Below, one piece after another: positions 1 through 8,720 of a stretch of 64,000 nucleotides of DNA. Source of the DNA: Bacillus sp. FJAT-49736. Lineage in GTDB: Bacteria > Bacillota > Bacilli > Bacillales > Bacillaceae_C. A model generated the notes under the pieces. It saw only the letters and a list, made by a program, of their open reading frames with translations, did no database searches and was not told the DNA's origin. A program made the translations under genes and the position numbers. Within the stretch, counting starts at the first letter, position 1. Every line of letters begins with the position of its first letter. The stretch is taken from the NCBI RefSeq assembly GCF_018343615.1, contig NZ_JAGYPI010000004.1, forward strand, positions 125,588 through 189,587. Reading direction: 5' to 3'.

Positions 1-549
1 GGAACATCCCAGCCACCAAAGCCATGTCCCAAAAGTGTTAACAAAAGAATTTCCGTATAATGAATGACCAGCAGCAAGAACAGACTGGACAGCAACACAA
101 GCAAGCAAAAGGATGCCATGTACCTTTTTCCGCATTGCTGTTTCCTTTGCATTACACAAGTATATATAATTTCGAATAATTAACAGTAAAAAACCAATCA
201 TCCATATAATATTGAAGGAAAAGAGTGCGAGTGCAATTGGCTTTAGAGAGGTATCGCCGCTCATCATAACCAAAATAGTTACGGATGTTCCTGCTATCCA
301 AGTGCCTGCCCCAAAGCTTTGAATTGGATTGCAAAGATGATGCTGCCACATAACACCTCGTACCAAATCGCGTATAAGTGCTAAATAGAGAATAGTTAAT
401 AATAAGAGTACAAGAAAAGTAGAAAGGACAGCAAAATAATGATAATGAGAAACTACCTTTTGCATTGCCCCTAAAAGCAAAATGCCGGCAGCCATTACAA
501 TAGCTCCAGCTGAAGTAGGAATATGTTGGTTTAAGAATCTAGTAAGCAT
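1..549 (-). CDS. TDT/SLAC1-TehA-type membrane transporter, partial (C-terminus outside window)
   Basis: 183 codons are visible, reading from ATG at 549 down to base 1 with no stop, so the C-terminal half lies outside the window. The start is supported by AAGGGA about 8 nt upstream. The product is a very hydrophobic chain with at least five membrane helices separated by short polar loops. The stretch NPIQSFGAGTWIAGTS resembles the conserved F.xGT.xAGTS helix of the tellurite-resistance/dicarboxylate (TDT, TehA/SLAC1) family, which transports anions or C4-dicarboxylates. That family call rests on this motif and the helix pattern only. It is divergent from the ABC gene at 745, and the roughly 195 bp between them must hold both promoters. 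Confidence 0.6.
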   Translation of the reverse strand, partial: MLTRFLNQHIPTSAGAIVMAAGILLLGAMQKVVSHYHYFAVLSTFLVLLLLTILYLALIRDLVRGVMWQHHLCNPIQSFGAGTWIAGTSVTILVMMSGDTSLKPIALALFSFNIIWMIGFLLLIIRNYIYLCNAKETAMRKKVHGILLLACVAVQSVLAAGHSLYGNSFVNTFGTWLWWLGCS

Positions 550-744
550 GAGAATCCCTTCTTTAATACATTCTTTCCATTATCCGAGTATAAGACCAAA
601 TAAGTATGGAAGTAAACTATCAGATATTGCCTTCTATATTCAAAGTATAGGATATTTATTTTTCAAAATAATATTGCAATTCCCTTGATAAAAATATTCA
701 TAAACCATATAATCCTAGTATATTTTTTCTATAAGGAGTTTCTT

Positions 745-2460
745 ATGATTCGACGTTTTTTTTCTTATTATGCGCCACATAAAAGGCTATTTATGATGGA
801 CTTCAGCAGTGCAGTTGTGGTGGCTATTTTGGAGTTAGCCTTTCCAATCGCTGTTCAATGGTTTATCGATGACCTATTGCCAAGTAAGAATTGGTCTTCT
901 ATTGTGACGGTAAGCATCGGCTTGCTTTTGCTGTATATACTCAGTACATTTTTACAATATATTGTAAATTACTGGGGTCACAAGCTTGGGATAAATATCG
1001 AAACGGATATGCGTCAGCAGTTATTCCAACATGTGCAGAAGCAGTCATTTCGATTTTTTGATAATACCAAAACCGGCCATATTATGAGCCGTATCACAAA
1101 TGATTTATTTGATATTGGTGAACTTGCCCATCACGGACCGGAGGACATGTTTATTTCTGTCATGACATTTTTCGGAGCATTTTTTATTATGCTGTCAGTA
1201 AATGTGAAGCTGGCTCTTCTCGCCATTGTAATTGTTCCATTTTTAATTTGGCTTATCGTTGTTTGTAATTTGAAAATGAATCGTGCTTGGAAGCAAATGT
1301 ACAGCAACATTGCTGATGTAAATGCACGGGTAGAGGATAGTGTGTCCGGTGTGCGAGTCGTTCAATCTTTTACCAATGAAGAATTTGAGATGAAAAGATT
1401 TACAACGAATAATCGGAAATTCCGTACTGCAAAGCTTGGCGGTTATAAGGTTATGTCATGGAGTAATTCAGGAATTTATATGATGACTCGTTTTATCACC
1501 CTTGCGGTCCTAATTTATGGAGCCTGGCTATGCTTTAATAATCAGCTTACAAATGGGGAGCTGGTTGGGTTCGTGCTTTATATTAATGTTCTGTTTAAGC
1601 CAATCGATAAAATAAGTGCCTTGATGGAGCTATATCCAAAGGGAATGGCCGGCTTCAAACGATTCACAGAGCTAATTGATACTGCACCGGATGTCGTGGA
1701 TGCTGAGGATGCAATAGAGATGCCATATCTTAAAGGAAATATTCAATTTCAAAATGTAACCTTTAGTTATGACGAGCATAAGTCTGTATTAAATGGAGTC
1801 AACTTGAACATTAATGCGGGTGAAACAATTGCCTTTGTAGGCCCATCAGGTGCAGGAAAGACTACGATTTGTTCCTTGATTCCAAGGTTTTATGATGTAA
1901 ATAGCGGCTCGATTAAAATTGACGGCATTGATATCCGGCAGATGACAAAGAGGTCGCTCCGATCACAAATCGGGATTGTACAGCAGGATGTCTTTCTTTT
2001 TACAGGAACATTAAAGGAAAATATAGCATATGGCAATCTCCAAGCTTCAGAAGAAGAGATTAAGGAAGCTGCTCGCCGTGCCCATCTGGAGGATTTCATT
2101 GAATCACTCCCATTTGGTTATGAGACACAAATCGGGGAAAGAGGATTAAAGCTTTCCGGTGGACAAAAGCAAAGGATTGCTATTGCTAGGATGTTCTTAA
2201 AGAATCCGCCGATCTTGATTTTGGATGAAGCCACTTCTGCACTGGATACGGAAACAGAAATGATCATTCAAAAGGCGCTTAATGAGCTTGCAAAAGACCG
2301 GACAACTCTAATCATTGCGCATCGTTTAGCAACCATTCGCAATGCTGACCGTATTGTCGTAGTGGACGAGACAGGTATAGCAGAGGAAGGCAGGCATGAG
2401 GAATTATTGGAGAAGGATGGAATTTTTGCAAAACTGCATCGAGTCCAATATCAAAGATAA
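745..2460 (+). CDS. ABC exporter, fused permease-ATPase half-transporter (YgaD-like)
   Basis: 571 aa. ATG at 745 follows AAGGAG with good spacing; the open frame continues upstream to 685 but without a ribosome binding site. Residues about 15-300 are an ABC type-1 membrane domain with six helices. The C-terminal ATPase domain has Walker A GPSGAGKTT (366-374), signature LSGGQ (from 470), Walker B ILILDE with the catalytic Glu near 495, and an H-loop AHR. All ATPase motifs are canonical, which fits a homodimer with two working ATP sites, unlike the pairs at 4537 and 36139. The N-terminus recalls B. subtilis YgaD from memory. The gene stands alone, and the substrate is unknown, probably a lipid or drug. 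Confidence 0.88.
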   Translation: MIRRFFSYYAPHKRLFMMDFSSAVVVAILELAFPIAVQWFIDDLLPSKNWSSIVTVSIGLLLLYILSTFLQYIVNYWGHKLGINIETDMRQQLFQHVQKQSFRFFDNTKTGHIMSRITNDLFDIGELAHHGPEDMFISVMTFFGAFFIMLSVNVKLALLAIVIVPFLIWLIVVCNLKMNRAWKQMYSNIADVNARVEDSVSGVRVVQSFTNEEFEMKRFTTNNRKFRTAKLGGYKVMSWSNSGIYMMTRFITLAVLIYGAWLCFNNQLTNGELVGFVLYINVLFKPIDKISALMELYPKGMAGFKRFTELIDTAPDVVDAEDAIEMPYLKGNIQFQNVTFSYDEHKSVLNGVNLNINAGETIAFVGPSGAGKTTICSLIPRFYDVNSGSIKIDGIDIRQMTKRSLRSQIGIVQQDVFLFTGTLKENIAYGNLQASEEEIKEAARRAHLEDFIESLPFGYETQIGERGLKLSGGQKQRIAIARMFLKNPPILILDEATSALDTETEMIIQKALNELAKDRTTLIIAHRLATIRNADRIVVVDETGIAEEGRHEELLEKDGIFAKLHRVQYQR

Positions 2461-2572
2461 GAAAAAGGGACTGACGTTTGGAGTAAGTAGTTCGGATAAT
2501 GTGGATAAAATCTAAATCGCAGCCCAAATAACAAACATTTTCAAAGCATAAATAACAATAAAATTTGCACAC

Positions 2573-2605
2573 GAAAAGCTTGGGGAATATCCTAAGCTTT
2601 TTCCT
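2573..2605 (+). terminator. Hairpin, probable terminator of the ABC gene at 745
   Basis: AAAAGCTT (2574-2581) pairs with AAGCTTTT (2594-2601) around a 12-nt loop and runs into TTTCC. It lies 113 nt beyond the stop codon, so it is a fairly distant terminator. Confidence 0.5.
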
Positions 2606-2650
2606 TAAAGCATTGTTCCTATTTCCTTAAAGCCTCCTTTTCTTTAACAA

Positions 2651-2685
2651 GAAAAAGGCGTTTCTCTTTTTTTTGAAGAAACGCC
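2651..2685 (-). terminator. Intrinsic terminator of the small membrane protein gene
   Basis: On the minus strand a 9-bp stem, GGCGTTTCT (2657-2665) with AGAAACGCC (2677-2685), is followed by five Ts (2652-2656). It lies 35 nt after the stop codon of the gene at 2720-3184. Confidence 0.85.
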
Positions 2686-2719
2686 AACAGCTGGAACAAA
2701 ACCAAGTTCAACAAAAATA

Positions 2720-3184
2720 TTACGAACTCCTTTTATGACTATAGTCAATAATATTTTGAAAACCGTAAAGAACTAGTGCCCTTATAAATGTACTTATAGA
2801 GTATTGCAGTCTTGAAATTTTAACAAATTTAAATATTTTAAATTTCTCCGCCAATCTTACTCCTCCAAAGAAAGTAAAAATGGTTTGCATAAAAAGATTT
2901 GAAACTAAATATAAGGGGAACTTTCCATAAGTCGCTTTTAACATCCAATAGCTGCTGACGGCATATGGTCCAAGCATAAAAAAGTCCATACTCTTAAGAA
3001 AAGATATACCATCATAAAATTTCCACCATTTTTTCTGTTCACCAATTTTATCTAAAGTCACGGTAATTAATGTAATAAAAATCACAGATGGAAGGTATTT
3101 CCTAAGTTCTTGTTTTCCAATCAAAGGGATAGTTAACCAAGGAGTAATTAATATTGCCAATAGTAACAATCTATGTTTTTTCAT
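2720..3184 (-). CDS. Small integral membrane protein of unknown function
   Basis: 154 aa. The ATG is preceded by a strong GGAGGTGG box on the minus strand, which makes this a convincing gene. The chain has about four hydrophobic segments: residues 5-20 (starting LLLLAILITPW), 30-45, 65-85 and 95-110. A basic tail ends in HKRSS. I do not recognise the family with confidence; small four-helix proteins of this size with a PW in the first helix are common in Bacillaceae. It is flanked by a solid terminator and has no co-transcribed neighbour, so context says nothing about its role. Confidence 0.7.
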   Translation of the reverse strand: MKKHRLLLLAILITPWLTIPLIGKQELRKYLPSVIFITLITVTLDKIGEQKKWWKFYDGISFLKSMDFFMLGPYAVSSYWMLKATYGKFPLYLVSNLFMQTIFTFFGGVRLAEKFKIFKFVKISRLQYSISTFIRALVLYGFQNIIDYSHKRSS

Positions 3185-3637
3185 ATTCCACCTCCGAATT
3201 TTAGTATTTGAATTCTCACAGAAGTTACTCTAAAAAAAACAATCTACCTATCTCTTTACGGCATAAAAAATAGGGCAAAATCTCCTTCTTAAAGTATCTC
3301 CCATTGTAGGTTCTACTAACCTGTCCATTAGTTGAGGATTTTGTTTTCAAAATATTCAAATATATGATGCCGTATAGTGGTATAAATACTAAATAACAAG
3401 TAAAATAGCACCCTAATTTACACGATGACAATTTCCAATGTCAAAATGTATTTTGAGTGCCATTTGCTTTGCCATTTTAGGTTTATATTCTTCTAAAACT
3501 TAAGTAAACCAATGCAATAGGTATGATATTTTCTATGATAAAAGGGATGCCATTTCATATGCTATTTACAATGTTTCTCCACAGAAACGGAATTGCTTAC
3601 GTTTGGAGTTAGTCCTTTTTTTGGATGCGAAATTTTT
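3185..3637. other. Intergenic gap, nothing recognised
   Basis: About 450 bp between two minus-strand genes. A 68-codon frame (3225-3431, minus) has a TTG start, no ribosome binding site and no family resemblance. I see no hairpin terminator, tRNA or clear promoter. The promoter of the gene at 2720-3184 must lie near its left end. Confidence 0.5.
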
Positions 3638-4201
3638 TTAATTCTTATATTCTCTTTTCAACATCGAGTAGACCACTGTATCAATAAATCCTTCTCCATC
3701 GAAATCGGTTTGCCGAAGAATGCCGTCTTTATGGAATCCAAACTTCTCCATCAGTTTTTTCGAGCCTTGATTAGTGGAAAAAATATCTCCGACTATTCGA
3801 TTCAGCCCTAGTGAATTAAATCCATAATCCAACATTATCGGTAGAATTTCCGTCATGACCCCCTTTTGCTGAAAGTCCTTATGAATGACGACGCCCATTT
3901 CCGTTTTTTGATGCCAAGTATGCAGTTTATGGAATCGGAACATTCCAATGACTTGGTCGCTTTGTTTACGAACAATAGTCCATGGAATTTCTTTGTTTTC
4001 TTTAAAGCTATCTAAGCTTTTTTTAATATTGTTTTCTAATTCCTGAACCGTTTTAACTGGATGATGGGTAATATATTTCATCGTGTCACGGTCACTCATA
4101 AAAGAAAACAGGGAGGAGGCGTCATCCCTTTCGATCCCCCGCAAATAATAATTGTCTGTTTCCAAAACAGGAATAGCCGAAAGCTCTATTTTTGTGTGCA
4201 T
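3638..4201 (-). CDS. GNAT N-acetyltransferase, RimJ/RimL type
   Basis: 187 aa, within the usual 170-190 aa of RimJ/RimL-like acetyltransferases (Acetyltransf_3 type). The N-terminal LETDNYYLRG matches the family's typical first strand (L.T.RL.LR). The acetyl-CoA loop is QQKGVMTE, a form of the Q/R-x-x-G-x-G/A motif, followed by the usual N-R-I-V...N.GS..L.EK.GF block (NQGSKKLMEKFGF). The start is supported by GAGGTG 8 nt upstream. Such enzymes acetylate ribosomal protein N-termini or small amines; the substrate here cannot be told. It is a single-gene unit. Confidence 0.88.
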   Translation of the reverse strand: MHTKIELSAIPVLETDNYYLRGIERDDASSLFSFMSDRDTMKYITHHPVKTVQELENNIKKSLDSFKENKEIPWTIVRKQSDQVIGMFRFHKLHTWHQKTEMGVVIHKDFQQKGVMTEILPIMLDYGFNSLGLNRIVGDIFSTNQGSKKLMEKFGFHKDGILRQTDFDGEGFIDTVVYSMLKREYKN

Positions 4202-4536
4202 AATATTTCACCTCTATAAAGCTTATTCGTGCCTATTGTCACGAAGTCCTTTAGGTATTATTTAGGAATGCGAAAAAAATTAGTGACTATTTTGAAAATG
4301 GATAGTATCTTTGAAATAGTAGATTCGTTTTACGAAAGAATATTTTCGCATAATTGTTGTTCTTCGTATATCGTTCTAAATCTTAATGTAGTTATAGCTC
4401 GAGGCATCTTTCCGTAAGAACATTTGCGAAAATTGCCTAGAAACTTAGGATTTGACCGTTATTAATGTACTATCGCAACAAAGTTTACGAAAAGAGCCTT
4501 ACGAAATAAATGCTTCTTTTAAGGGTGGAAAATAAG
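4202..4536. other. Intergenic region holding a dispersed repeat
   Basis: This AT-rich region lies between divergent genes and must contain both promoters. Its right part (4413-4498) is a copy of the inverted-end repeat listed separately. Several further TTACGAAA-like words (for example 4330-4337 and 4499-4505) suggest decayed fragments of the same element. Confidence 0.5.
4413..4498 (-). repeat. Dispersed inverted-end repeat, copy 1 (86 bp)
   Basis: The ends are near-inverted repeats: GGCATCTTTCCGTAA (4413-4427) and TTTACGAAAAGAGCC (4484-4498). The reverse complement aligns over its whole length with 56543-56639, sharing for example GGTCAAAT, CTAGGCAATTTTCGCAA and the terminal CTTTTCGTAAA. 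It encodes nothing. It is a candidate MITE-like or structured-RNA element. Confidence 0.75.
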
Positions 4537-6264
4537 ATGAGCTTCTTAAAAAAATATGCAAAAAAATATTGGCTGCCTTTTTCCATTGCAGTTATCTTTT
4601 TAACCTTTGAAGCAATATGCGACCTCCTGCAGCCAACCATCATGTCTAAAATTGTAGATGTCGGGGTGGCTAATAAAGATTTGAGCTATGTCCTCCAAAA
4701 GGGTGGATTAATGCTTCTTATTACGGCAATAGGAGCAATATCTGCTTCAACCAGAAATATTATGTCATGTATTGTTTCACAAAACTTTGGTGCAGAGCTT
4801 AGATCCGATTTGTTTAAAAAAATTCAAAGTCTCACCTTTGAAAAAATTGATAAATTTGACCGGGCTTCCTTAGTAACGAGATTAACCAACGATGTGACCC
4901 AAGTACAGGTGTTTGTAAATGGCCTAATGAGGATATTTGTAAAAGCTCCTTTACTTTGCATTGGCGGGTTGATTATGGCTACCCGTTTAAATCTACACCT
5001 AGCAGTTGTTTTAGCAGTAGTTGTCCCGATGGTGGCGATTTTAATCGTGATCAACATGAGACTAGGCTACCCGTTATTTATGAAGGTACAAAAAGCTCTG
5101 GACCGTGTAAATGGTGTAATGCGGGAGTATTTATCCGGCGTGAGGGTAGTAAAGGCTTTTAATCGCTTTGATTATGAAGTGACAAAATTTAATACTGCCA
5201 ATGAGGAATTTCAAGCAAAATCTATTTCCGCTACAAGACTAATGTCAGTCTTCAGCCCAGCAATTATGCTGACCGTTAATTTTGGCATTATTGCAGTGCT
5301 TTGGCTAGGCGGGAATGGTGTCGAATCTGGCCATATTCAGGTCGGCCATGTCATCGCTTTTATCAATTATATGACGCAAATTCTTTTTTCCTTAATGACT
5401 ATTTCCATGGTGTTCAATATGTTTGTAAGAGCTCGTGCGTCAGCAGGAAGAATAGGCGAAGTTTTTGTGGAGGATAATCAAGTTACATGGAAAGAGGGTG
5501 CCTCCGGAAACCCTGATATGAAAGGGAGAATTGATTTCGAGAATGTTTCCTTTTCCTATAAAGGTGCTTCCGGAGAACCAGTTTTGAAGAATATCAATTT
5601 TACTTGCTTACCTGGAGAAACTGTTGGAATTATTGGATCGACGGGTTCTGGAAAAAGCACTCTTGTTGGCCTGATCCCACGCTTTTATGAGGTAACCTCC
5701 GGCAGTATCAAGGTCGATGGAGAAGATATTCGAAATATGGATCCGAAGCAGCTAAGGGAGAAAATTGCAATGGTACCGCAAAAAACTACTCTGTTTACCG
5801 GAACCGTTGTAGAAAATATCCGTTGGGGAAAAGAAACTGCCACGATTGAAGAGATAGAAAAATCGGCAACGATGGCGGGAGCCCATGACTTTATCTCTTC
5901 ATCACCTGAGGGGTACTTTACCCGTCTTGGTCAAGGCGGTGTTAATTTTTCGGGTGGGCAGAAGCAACGCGTTTCGATCGCCAGAGCATTAGTGAAAAAC
6001 CCGCAAATCCTGATTTTAGATGATAGTACAAGTGCAGTAGATGTTGCTACAGAGGCAAGAATTAAGGAATCGCTGAAGAAATATGCGAAAGGGCTGACTT
6101 GTCTTTTAATAGCGCAGAGAATTACATCCATTATGGATGCGGATAAAATTATTGTTATAGACGATGGAGAAATTGCTGGTATCGGCAAGCATGAGGAATT
6201 AATGAAAACATGCTCTGTTTATCAGGAGATCTTCCAATCTCAGGTAGGCAAGGAGGTGCGTTAA
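4537..6264 (+). CDS. Heterodimeric ABC exporter, subunit with degenerate catalytic site (pair 1)
   Basis: 575 aa. ATG at 4537 is chosen because AAGGGTGG lies upstream; the in-frame ATG at 4510 has no such box. Six-helix membrane domain about residues 10-300, then an ATPase domain with Walker A GSTGSGKST (367-375) and intact SGGQ (472 on). After Walker B the catalytic Glu is replaced by Asp (D496, ILDDSTS), and the H-loop His is Gln (Q527, IAQR). This is the hallmark of the non-hydrolysing subunit in BmrCD/LmrCD/YfiBC-type heterodimers. The stop at 6262-6264 is one base from the next start, so the two subunits are translationally coupled. Probable drug or lipid export. Confidence 0.92.
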   Translation: MSFLKKYAKKYWLPFSIAVIFLTFEAICDLLQPTIMSKIVDVGVANKDLSYVLQKGGLMLLITAIGAISASTRNIMSCIVSQNFGAELRSDLFKKIQSLTFEKIDKFDRASLVTRLTNDVTQVQVFVNGLMRIFVKAPLLCIGGLIMATRLNLHLAVVLAVVVPMVAILIVINMRLGYPLFMKVQKALDRVNGVMREYLSGVRVVKAFNRFDYEVTKFNTANEEFQAKSISATRLMSVFSPAIMLTVNFGIIAVLWLGGNGVESGHIQVGHVIAFINYMTQILFSLMTISMVFNMFVRARASAGRIGEVFVEDNQVTWKEGASGNPDMKGRIDFENVSFSYKGASGEPVLKNINFTCLPGETVGIIGSTGSGKSTLVGLIPRFYEVTSGSIKVDGEDIRNMDPKQLREKIAMVPQKTTLFTGTVVENIRWGKETATIEEIEKSATMAGAHDFISSSPEGYFTRLGQGGVNFSGGQKQRVSIARALVKNPQILILDDSTSAVDVATEARIKESLKKYAKGLTCLLIAQRITSIMDADKIIVIDDGEIAGIGKHEELMKTCSVYQEIFQSQVGKEVR

Positions 6265-6265
6265 A

Positions 6266-8128
6266 TTGTCTCAGGGAAGAAATGAAAATAGAGGACAACA
6301 AGCTGCACCGCCGCTTAGACCGGGTGGGAATTTTCGACATGGACGGGGAGCCCCAGTTGTAAAGCCAAAGAATTTTAAAGGAACTCTTAAAAGATTATGG
6401 TTTTACATCGGAAAGGAAAGAAAGCTGTTATCGATCATCTTTTTATTTATTGTTATTGATTCTGTTCTGACTCTTTCCGCACCATATTTGCTTGGGAAAT
6501 CCATTGATGCAATGTCTCTCAATGGAAGTAAGGTTAATTTTAAATTGTTGGAGATAATGATCTTTATTCTGTTTCTAACTTATATTGCTGACGGATTTCT
6601 AACTTTTCTACAAAGCTGGTTAATGGCTGGTGTATCACAGCGCATCGTAAAGGGATTAAGAAGATCCTTGTTCGAAAAGCTGCAGAAGCTTCCAGTATCA
6701 TTTTTTGATTCTCGTACGCATGGGGAGCTAATGAGCAGACTATCTAACGATATTGATAACGTCAGTAATACGATTTCACAATCAACTACACAGTTAATGT
6801 CTGGATTAATTGTTATTTCCGGATCGCTCATTATGATGATCATATTAAGCCCGATTTTAACATTAGCGAGCCTGATCACCGTTCCTTTAGTATATTTATT
6901 GACGAGATCCATTGCGAAAAGAACGAGTGTATTATTTAAAAACCAGCAGGTTCAGCTAGGTAAGCTAAATGGTCACATTGAAGAGACCATCTCCGGGATC
7001 CAAGTGGTAAAAGCCTTTAATCATGAACAAAAAGCAATTGAAGAGTTTGAAGAGGTCAATACTGAACTTCGCAAGGTTGGCTTAAAGGCACAGATTTTTT
7101 CAGGATTTTTAATGCCCATTATGAATGTTATCAATAATATTGGTTTTGCTGCTGTCGCCATCGTTGGCGGAATTTTAGCCGCAAAAAGTCTAATAACGGT
7201 AGGAGTGATAGCAAGCTTCTTGAGCTATTCCCGTCAATTTGTCAGACCGCTTAATGATCTTGCCAATATCTTTAATGTTTTGCAGTCTGGTGTTGCCGGA
7301 GCAGAGCGGGTTTTTGAAATCTTAGATGAACAGGAAGAGCCGAAAGATTTGCCAAATGCAGTAGAACTCACAAATCCTAAAGGGCATGTTGTATTTAAGG
7401 ATGTCAGCTTCGGGTACCGGGCAGACGTTCCAATCTTAAAAAATATAACGTTTGAGTCTAACGTGGGCACTAGCACCGCACTAGTTGGACCGACAGGAGC
7501 GGGCAAAACGACAATCGTCAATCTGTTAACGCGATTTTATGATGTAACAAGCGGAACTATTTATATCGACGGTCGTGATATACGAGAGTACACAAGAGAT
7601 AGCTTACGAAAATGCTTCGGAATTGTTCTTCAGGATACATATTTATTTTCTGGAACTATTAAAGAAAATATTAAATATGGAAGACCGGATGCAACCGATG
7701 AGGAAGTAGAGAAAGCTGCTGCAATGGCGAACGCGGATGTATTTATTAACCGACTGCCGTTGAAGTATGATACGATGCTTGCAGAAAATGGCGGAAACCT
7801 AAGCCAAGGTCAAAGGCAATTATTAGCAATAGCAAGAGTGATTTTATCCAAACCATCACTTCTTATTTTGGATGAGGCAACAAGCAGTATTGATACCCGA
7901 ACAGAGCTTCATATTCAAGATGCCCTGCTAAATATTATGCAAGGCCGAACAAGCTTCATTATTGCTCATCGGTTGAACACAATTCGGGATGCGGATACGA
8001 TAATGGTCGTCGAACATGGCGAAATTGTTGAAAAGGGCAGTCATGATGAGTTAATGGATCAAAAAGGAAGATACTATAGTATGTTTTTTAATCAATTTAA
8101 AAATGTCGAGAATGCGATAGAATCATAA
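6266..8128 (+). CDS. Heterodimeric ABC exporter, catalytic subunit (pair 1)
   Basis: 620 aa, starting at TTG 6266 with AAGGAGG about 10 nt upstream, inside the end of the partner gene. A polar N-terminal tail of about 45 residues leads to a KNFKGTLKRL segment shared with the paralogue at 37863. Membrane domain about 50-340. ATPase domain: Walker A GPTGAGKTT (408-416), Walker B with catalytic Glu E537, H-loop AHR. The signature reads LSQGQ (512-516) instead of LSGGQ. Combined with the partner's lost Glu and His, this gives one consensus and one degenerate ATP site, as known for heterodimeric exporters. A terminator follows at 8150. Confidence 0.92.
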   Translation: MSQGRNENRGQQAAPPLRPGGNFRHGRGAPVVKPKNFKGTLKRLWFYIGKERKLLSIIFLFIVIDSVLTLSAPYLLGKSIDAMSLNGSKVNFKLLEIMIFILFLTYIADGFLTFLQSWLMAGVSQRIVKGLRRSLFEKLQKLPVSFFDSRTHGELMSRLSNDIDNVSNTISQSTTQLMSGLIVISGSLIMMIILSPILTLASLITVPLVYLLTRSIAKRTSVLFKNQQVQLGKLNGHIEETISGIQVVKAFNHEQKAIEEFEEVNTELRKVGLKAQIFSGFLMPIMNVINNIGFAAVAIVGGILAAKSLITVGVIASFLSYSRQFVRPLNDLANIFNVLQSGVAGAERVFEILDEQEEPKDLPNAVELTNPKGHVVFKDVSFGYRADVPILKNITFESNVGTSTALVGPTGAGKTTIVNLLTRFYDVTSGTIYIDGRDIREYTRDSLRKCFGIVLQDTYLFSGTIKENIKYGRPDATDEEVEKAAAMANADVFINRLPLKYDTMLAENGGNLSQGQRQLLAIARVILSKPSLLILDEATSSIDTRTELHIQDALLNIMQGRTSFIIAHRLNTIRDADTIMVVEHGEIVEKGSHDELMDQKGRYYSMFFNQFKNVENAIES

Positions 8129-8149
8129 ATAAATAATGAAGTATCCATG

Positions 8150-8179
8150 CCTCCACCCTTGTGTGGAGGTTTATTTTTT
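8150..8179 (+). terminator. Intrinsic terminator of ABC pair 1
   Basis: CCTCCAC (8150-8156) pairs with GTGGAGG (8163-8169), followed by TTTATTTTTT. It lies 21 nt after the stop codon. Confidence 0.88.
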
Positions 8180-8189
8180 AAGAAAAGAA

Positions 8190-8220
8190 TAAATAACCCA
8201 GCACTTTGAAAACATATTTA
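8190..8220 (+). promoter_or_regulatory. Candidate forespore (sigma-G-like) promoter of sspH
   Basis: TAAATA (8190-8195), a 17-bp spacer and CATATTTA (8213-8220) resemble the sigma-G pattern (GNATR, 17-18 bp, CATNNTA). It lies 29 bp before the sspH start. This fits forespore expression, but the call rests on eye matching only. Confidence 0.4.
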
Positions 8221-8248
8221 CGGATGGAATAAAAGGAGGGAAAAAGCA

Positions 8249-8428
8249 ATGAACAAACAGCGTGCACAAGAAATTGCCAGCTCACCTGTTATGGCTCATG
8301 TTACGCATAATGGAACAACTGTCTATATCCAAAACGTCGATGATACAAGAGAAACGGCTAGAATATACCCTATTGATCAGCCCGAAAAGGAACAAGAGGT
8401 TTCAGTAAATGAATTAATCGAGCATTAA
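8249..8428 (+). CDS. sspH: Small acid-soluble spore protein, H type
   Basis: 59 aa, exactly the usual SspH length. The start MNKQRAQEIA matches the family's MNxQRAxEIA, and the core V.IQ.VD...ETARIY (VYIQNVDDTRETARIY) is diagnostic. SspH-type proteins are minor small acid-soluble proteins of the spore core, made in the forespore and degraded on germination. The start follows AAAGGAGGG. The gene is monocistronic with its own strong terminator and a sigma-G-like promoter. It is good evidence that the organism makes endospores. Confidence 0.93.
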   Translation: MNKQRAQEIASSPVMAHVTHNGTTVYIQNVDDTRETARIYPIDQPEKEQEVSVNELIEH

Positions 8429-8437
8429 GGCAAAGCG

Positions 8438-8470
8438 GATCAGCTCTTATAGGAGCTGATCTTTTTTCTT
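8438..8470 (+). terminator. Intrinsic terminator of sspH
   Basis: GATCAGCTC (8438-8446) pairs perfectly with GAGCTGATC (8453-8461), followed by TTTTTTCTTT. Confidence 0.92.
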
Positions 8471-8519
8471 TCGTTAAATAGTTACGATTACGTGCTAATA
8501 TATAGTTGTGAATTAAAAT

Positions 8520-8589
8520 GCTCTTTTCTTTAGCTTTGTTGCTTTTAATGACGAACACCTCTTACTTTGGTTCTTAAGAAAAGATCACC
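8520..8589 (+). repeat. Dispersed inverted-end repeat, diverged short copy
   Basis: It begins GCTCTTTTCTTTAGCTTTGT then TGCTTTTAATGACG, and ends CTTAAGAAAAGATCACC. The CTCTTTTC...CTTTGTTGC left end and the AAGAAAAGAT right end match the copies at 55478 and 56543. It lies between the sspH terminator and modA. Confidence 0.5.
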
Positions 8590-8720
8590 GAAACCAAGTC
8601 TATTTTACGATGGTGAACTACATATGAAAAGCAATAATATAAGGAAAACTGCCTTAATAAAAATAAAGAAGACATCATATCGTAGAAAGTAGCATAATTA
8701 CATTTGGAAGGAAGAAGAGA

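Noticed and set aside
3225-3431. 68-codon open frame on the minus strand
   Set aside because: TTG start, no ribosome binding site and composition typical of non-coding AT-rich DNA.
4229-4417. 62-codon plus-strand frame before the first ABC pair
   Set aside because: It has no upstream box and runs into the dispersed repeat at 4413; the peptide has no recognisable feature.
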